Positions 59,750 to 64,000 of a stretch of 64,000 nucleotides of DNA are shown here, piece by piece; positions within the stretch are counted from its first letter, which is position 1, and each line of letters opens with the position of its first letter. Source of the DNA: Liolophura sinensis (lineage: Eukaryota; Mollusca; Polyplacophora; Chitonida; Chitonidae). The stretch is taken from NCBI RefSeq assembly GCF_032854445.1, contig NC_088295.1, forward strand, positions 85,296,644-85,360,643. Reading direction: 5' to 3'. The translations under genes were made by a program, and so were the position numbers. The notes beneath the pieces were generated by a model. That model had not been told where the DNA came from. It worked only from the letters and a program-made list of their open reading frames with translations, and did no database searches.

Positions 59750-61500
59750 CAGTGAACATGCCGGTACTATACCTACCACCAACTTACCACCAAACACCAT
59801 GGCGAACATGCCGGTACTATATCTACCACCAAGTTACTACCACATACCATGTGAACATGCCTGTACGGTACTATACCGATCAACAACTCACCGCCAAATA
59901 CCGTACCATATCTACCACCAACTTAAAGCCAAATACCATGCTGAACATGCCAGTAATACACTTATCACAAACTAACCACCAAATACCATGGTGAACATGC
60001 CGGTACTATAACCTACCACCAGCTTTACACCAAATACCATGGTGAACATGCCGGTACTATACCTACCACCAGCTTTACACCAAATACCATGGTGAACATG
60101 CCGGTACTATACCTACCACCAACTTACCACCAAATACCATGGTGAACATGCCGGGACTATACCTACCACCAGCTTTACACCAAATACCATGGTGAACATG
60201 CCGGTACTATACCTACCACCAGCTTTACACCAAATACCATGGTGAACATGCCGGTACTATACCTACCACCAGCTTTACACCAAATACCATGGTGAACATG
60301 CCGGTACTATACCTACCACCAGCTTTACACCAAATACATGGTGAACATGCCGGTACTATACCTACCACCAACTTACCACCAAATACCATGGTGAACATGC
60401 CGGTACTATACCTACCAAAAACTTACCGTCAAATACCGTGCTGAACATACCGGTACTATACCTACCACCAACTTACCACTAAATACTGTGGTGAACATGC
60501 CCGTAATATACCTACCACCAACTTTCCAAATACCATAGTGAACATGGCCGGCACTATACCTACCACCAGCTCACCCCAATTACCATGGTGAACATGCCGG
60601 TACTATACTACCACCAACTTACCACCAAATACCGTGGTGAACATGCCGGTACTATACCTACCACCAACTTACCACCAAATACCGTGGTGAACATGCCGGT
60701 ACTATACCTACCACCAACTTACCACCAAATACCGTGGTGAACATGCCGGTACTATAAATACCACTAACTTACCACCAAATACCGTGGTGAACATACCGGT
60801 ACTATACCTACCACCAACTTACCACCAAATACCATGGTGAACATGCCGGTACTATACCTACCACCAACTTACCCGCCAAATACCGTGGTGAGCATGCCGG
60901 TACTATACCTACCACCAGCTTACCACCAAATACCTTGGTGAACATGCCGGTACTATACCTACCACCAACTTTACACCAAATACCATGGTGAACATGCCGG
61001 TACTATACCTACACCAACTTACCACCAAATACCATGGTGAACATGCCGGTACTATACCTACCACCAACTTACCACCAAATACCATGGTGAACATACCGGT
61101 ACTATACCTAACCACCAACTTACCACCAAATACCGTGGTGAACATGCCGGTACTATACCTACCACCAACTTACCACCAAATACCATGGTGAACATGCCGG
61201 TACTATACCTACCACCAACTTACCACCAAATACCGTGGTGAACATGCCGGTACTATAAATACCACCCAACTTACCACCAAAATACCGTGGTGAACATGCC
61301 CGTACTATAAATACCACCAACTTACCACCAAATACCGTGGTGAACATACCGGTACTATACCTACCACCAACTTACCACCAAATACCATGGTGAACATGCC
61401 GGTACTGTGGCTACCACTTACTTACCGCCAAATACCATGGTGAACATGCCGGTACTATAAATACCACTAACTTACCACCAAATACCTTGGTGAACATGAC
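59750..61500. repeat. Minisatellite S, unit 51 bp
   Basis: About 34 copies with CCATGGTGAACATGCCGGTA, CTATACCTACCACCAACTTA and CCACCAAATA. Variants (CCGTGG for CCATGG, AGCTTTACACC for AACTTACCACC) occur in runs. Frames stay open on both strands because 51 is divisible by three; one-base slips break them into pieces of 60-80 codons. Confidence 0.97.
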
Positions 61501-61689
61501 AGGCAGGCCTACTTGTGGGGACAGGGGCTGAGTAACAGTATATGCATACGTTTTAGGAATATCACACAAGGTTGAGTGGAATCAATAGAATATATGACAT
61601 TAGCTAGGCTATTAAACAATGCAAGAGGCGATTGAATGTGATATTCACGGGATTAAGGGCGGAATGTATTGGTATACCTGGGATTTACA

Positions 61690-62628
61690 AAGGTTATTAT
61701 GGGATAGGAGTGGAGTGTAAAAGTTAACATGGTGCTTTGTGGCTTTGATATAATAGGGGGCGGAATGTAAAATTTAACATGGTGTTTCGTGGCTATGATA
61801 CAACAGGGGGCGGAATGTAAAAGTTAACATGGTGTTTCGCGGCTATGATACAGTATTGGACTGAATGTAAAAGTTAACGTGGTGTTTCGTGGCTATGACA
61901 CACACTGGTGGGAGGGGGGGGGGGCAAATATAAAAGTTAATATGGTGTTTCGTGGCTATGATACAGTAGGGGGTGGAATGTAAAAGTAACATGGTGTTTC
62001 GTGGTTATAATACAATAATGTGCGGAATGTAAAAGCTAACATGGTGTGTTTTGGATGTGATACCATTAAGGGACGGAATGTGAGAATTAACAATGTTTTT
62101 CGTGGCTAGGTACAATAGGGGGCGGAATACAAAGTTAACATGGTGTTTCGTGGCTATGATACAACAGGGGACGGAATGTAAAAGTTAACATGGTGTTTTG
62201 TGGCTATGATACATTAGGGGACGGAAATGTAAGAGATAACAATAGTGCTTTGTGGCTATGATACAATAGGGGGGCGGAATGTCAAAGCTAACATGGTGTT
62301 TCACGGCTATGATACAATAGGATACCGAATGTAAAAGTTAACATGGTGTTTTGTGACTTTGATACAATAGGAGACGGAATGAAAAAGTTAACAATGGTGT
62401 TTCGTGGCTATGATACCATAGGGGCGGAATGTAAAGTTAACATGGTGTTTCGTGGCTATGATACAATAGGGAGGGAATATTAGAGTTAACTTCGTGTTTT
62501 GTTGCTATGAAACAATAGGGGATGGAATGTAAAAGTTAACATGATGCTTCGTGACTATGATGCAATAATGGGCCGGAATGTAAGAGTTCACAATGGTCGT
62601 ACTTAGAGGGGGTGAAATGTAATAGTAT
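61690..62628. repeat. Minisatellite T, unit about 50 bp
   Basis: About nineteen copies with GGGGCGGAATGTAAAAGTTA, ACATGGTGTTTCGTGGCTAT and GATACAATA, more diverged than R and S. It is interrupted at 62629 by a SINE and continues in decayed form beyond it. Confidence 0.94.
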
Positions 62629-62880
62629 GGGGGCCTCCGTGGCTCATTTGGTTAGCACGCTAGTGCTGTGTAATGACCCAGGAGCCTTTCACCAATGCGG
62701 TCACTGTGAGTTCAGTCCTCAGGCTGGCTTCCTCTCCAGCCGTAGGTCTTCTAGCAACCTGCGAATGGTTCTGGGTTTCCCCCCGGCACTGCCCATTTTC
62801 CGCCCACCATAATGCTGGCCGCCTTCGTATAAGTGAAATATTCTTGAGTATGGCGTAAAACACCAATCAAATAAATAAAT
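62629..62880 (+). mobile_element. SINE family 1, near full length, inserted in minisatellite T
   Basis: Plus orientation, from GGGGGCCTCCGTGGCTCATT through CACTGTGAGTTCAGTCCTCA (B-box region, some bases lost), CCCACCATAATGCTGGCCGC and ATATTCTTGAGTATGGCG to the AATAAATAAAT tail. The exact 14-bp target-site duplication AAATGTAATAGTAT lies at 62615-62628 and 62881-62894. Several overlapping frames on both strands here are SINE-derived. Confidence 0.96.
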
Positions 62881-62894
62881 AAATGTAATAGTAT

Positions 62895-63080
62895 TACATT
62901 GTATTGTGGGGTTATAACACAAGAGCGGGTGGAATTTAAAATTATGCACTTTTTTAGGATATCATACGAGAGGGAATGGAAGTTATAGTATGCATTGTAT
63001 TTTACGCTTGTAATATAAAATGGGCGGGAATGTAAAAGTGTACATTGAGAGTTATAATACAGTTGATGCAATTTATAATT
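62895..63080. repeat. Minisatellite T, decayed continuation
   Basis: GGGCGGGAATGTAAAAGTG and GAGAGTTATAATACAG words continue the array on the far side of the SINE, much diverged. Confidence 0.7.
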
Positions 63081-64000
63081 GAGGCTTCGAAATGTATGTA
63101 AGGAACTCTATAGTGCTATAATATATAAGGTGTACATTCATGTAATCCCATGTAATCGTATACATGAGATTAGGATATCATAGAAAAAATATATCTTATG
63201 ACACGTGAACGTGTGTGCAAACTGTTTGGCTATAGGCAATGAAAGGTGTAAACTATAGACACTTCTCAGAAAAAAATCAGCCATCCGTCAAAACACCGAG
63301 ATTAAAAATATATTGTTTTAAACAGGCATGATTGAGAATGAAAAGAAAGAATTAATGTTTTCAAGAAGCAGGCCTTGTATAATGGGCGATTAGAGTTGCA
63401 GTAGTAAACATACGCTCAGTGTGTTTGCTAACATGTGAATAAACAGCAGACCTATGTAACAATGACGTGGACACAGACAAAGAGGGCAAATCGTTACGCA
63501 ACCGGTGACCTTTACAGAGTACGTGCCCGTTATCTTCGTTCTTATATAGTCAGATACACGTGTTGACCCTCTCCAGTTTGTATAAGTACATACAGTATAC
63601 ACAGCCTCTTGTCAGGATGATTGATTGACAGGATTAGAGAGCAACATCTGCACAACACAAATAGGTGGCGGTTGAACAGTCGCAACCTGGCATGCATGAT
63701 CTGCGAGAGGGCGGGACGCTTTAATGCCTTTGTCCCGCCTCCTGACACAATTAGCTGGATTTGGCGCACTTGCACCTGCGCTTATTTTCTGCATAGTCTA
63801 TAGTGAAGATCAAATCTAGGCGCTTAAACCTCGGCGGAAACTAAACATATTATATCGTTTAATCAAGAAATGACTTATCCTTCGGAAAAACCGGGTCGTG
63901 TGTAGACATTAGTAATTGAATACAACAGATGTTCCTTTACCGAGTAAACAAGGCCGACAATAACATTGAATGTGAAGTACAACAGATCAATACTGTGTGC
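63081..64000. other. Intergenic to the right edge, nothing recognised
   Basis: Overlapping open frames on opposite strands at 63390-63803, with no known motif. No array or element identified. Confidence 0.5.

Noticed and set aside
59745-61347. Many 60-80 codon frames on both strands
   Set aside because: All lie in the 51-bp array S and are ended by one-base slips in the repeat.
1-64000. Array units divisible by three as a sign of coding selection
   Set aside because: Only about six of some twenty arrays (27, 39, 48, 51, 54 and 102 bp) have such periods, close to the one third expected by chance.

Overview
The window looks like nuclear DNA of a lophotrochozoan animal, most probably a marine mollusc. 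It is AT-rich and gene-poor. It has GT-AG introns, a TATA box and an AATAAA signal, and no bacterial operon structure. It carries at least twelve copies of a tRNA-derived SINE with a 3' domain that reads ..AATATTCTTGAGTACGGCG.. and an (AAAT)n tail, a type I know from mollusc genomes. A second tRNA-derived SINE family is also present. The species cannot be named from the sequence.

Only one gene can be supported. It is a secreted protein of the LEG1 (liver-enriched gene 1, C6orf58-like) family on the minus strand at 29148-32749. A long first coding exon (signal peptide plus the family core) is followed by two short exons, a polyadenylation signal lies just after the stop, and a TATA box lies upstream. 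The junction between exons 2 and 3 is out of phase by one base, so the model is incomplete there. A diverged direct duplication of about 650 bp has one copy in intron 1 and the other just downstream of the gene.

The rest is intergenic DNA dominated by minisatellites: about twenty arrays with mostly different units of 27-102 bp, together about 14 kb. From left to right the main ones are at 1-960, 2580-3330, 8560-9500, 17499-18165 with 18180-18862, 34541-34835 with 34870-35580, 39120-39745, 41640-42935, 43185-43370, 43850-44375, 46570-47175, 48700-48945, 49490-49860 with 49900-51600, 53205-53530 with 53690-53965, and 58995-59645, 59750-61500 and 61690-63080. Many are adjacent pairs or triplets, and three contain a SINE or SINE fragment.

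SINE copies range from full length with clear target-site duplications (39451-39713, 62629-62880) to 5'-truncated and internally deleted relics. A 139-bp element with 20-bp terminal inverted repeats (51840-51978) looks like a MITE. Nearly all other long reading frames come from SINEs or minisatellites and are not offered as genes. I did not find a convincing novel multi-gene system. The points most worth a second look are the LEG1 locus with its duplication, the density and pairing of minisatellites, and one 54-bp array whose every unit carries a consensus 5' splice site.
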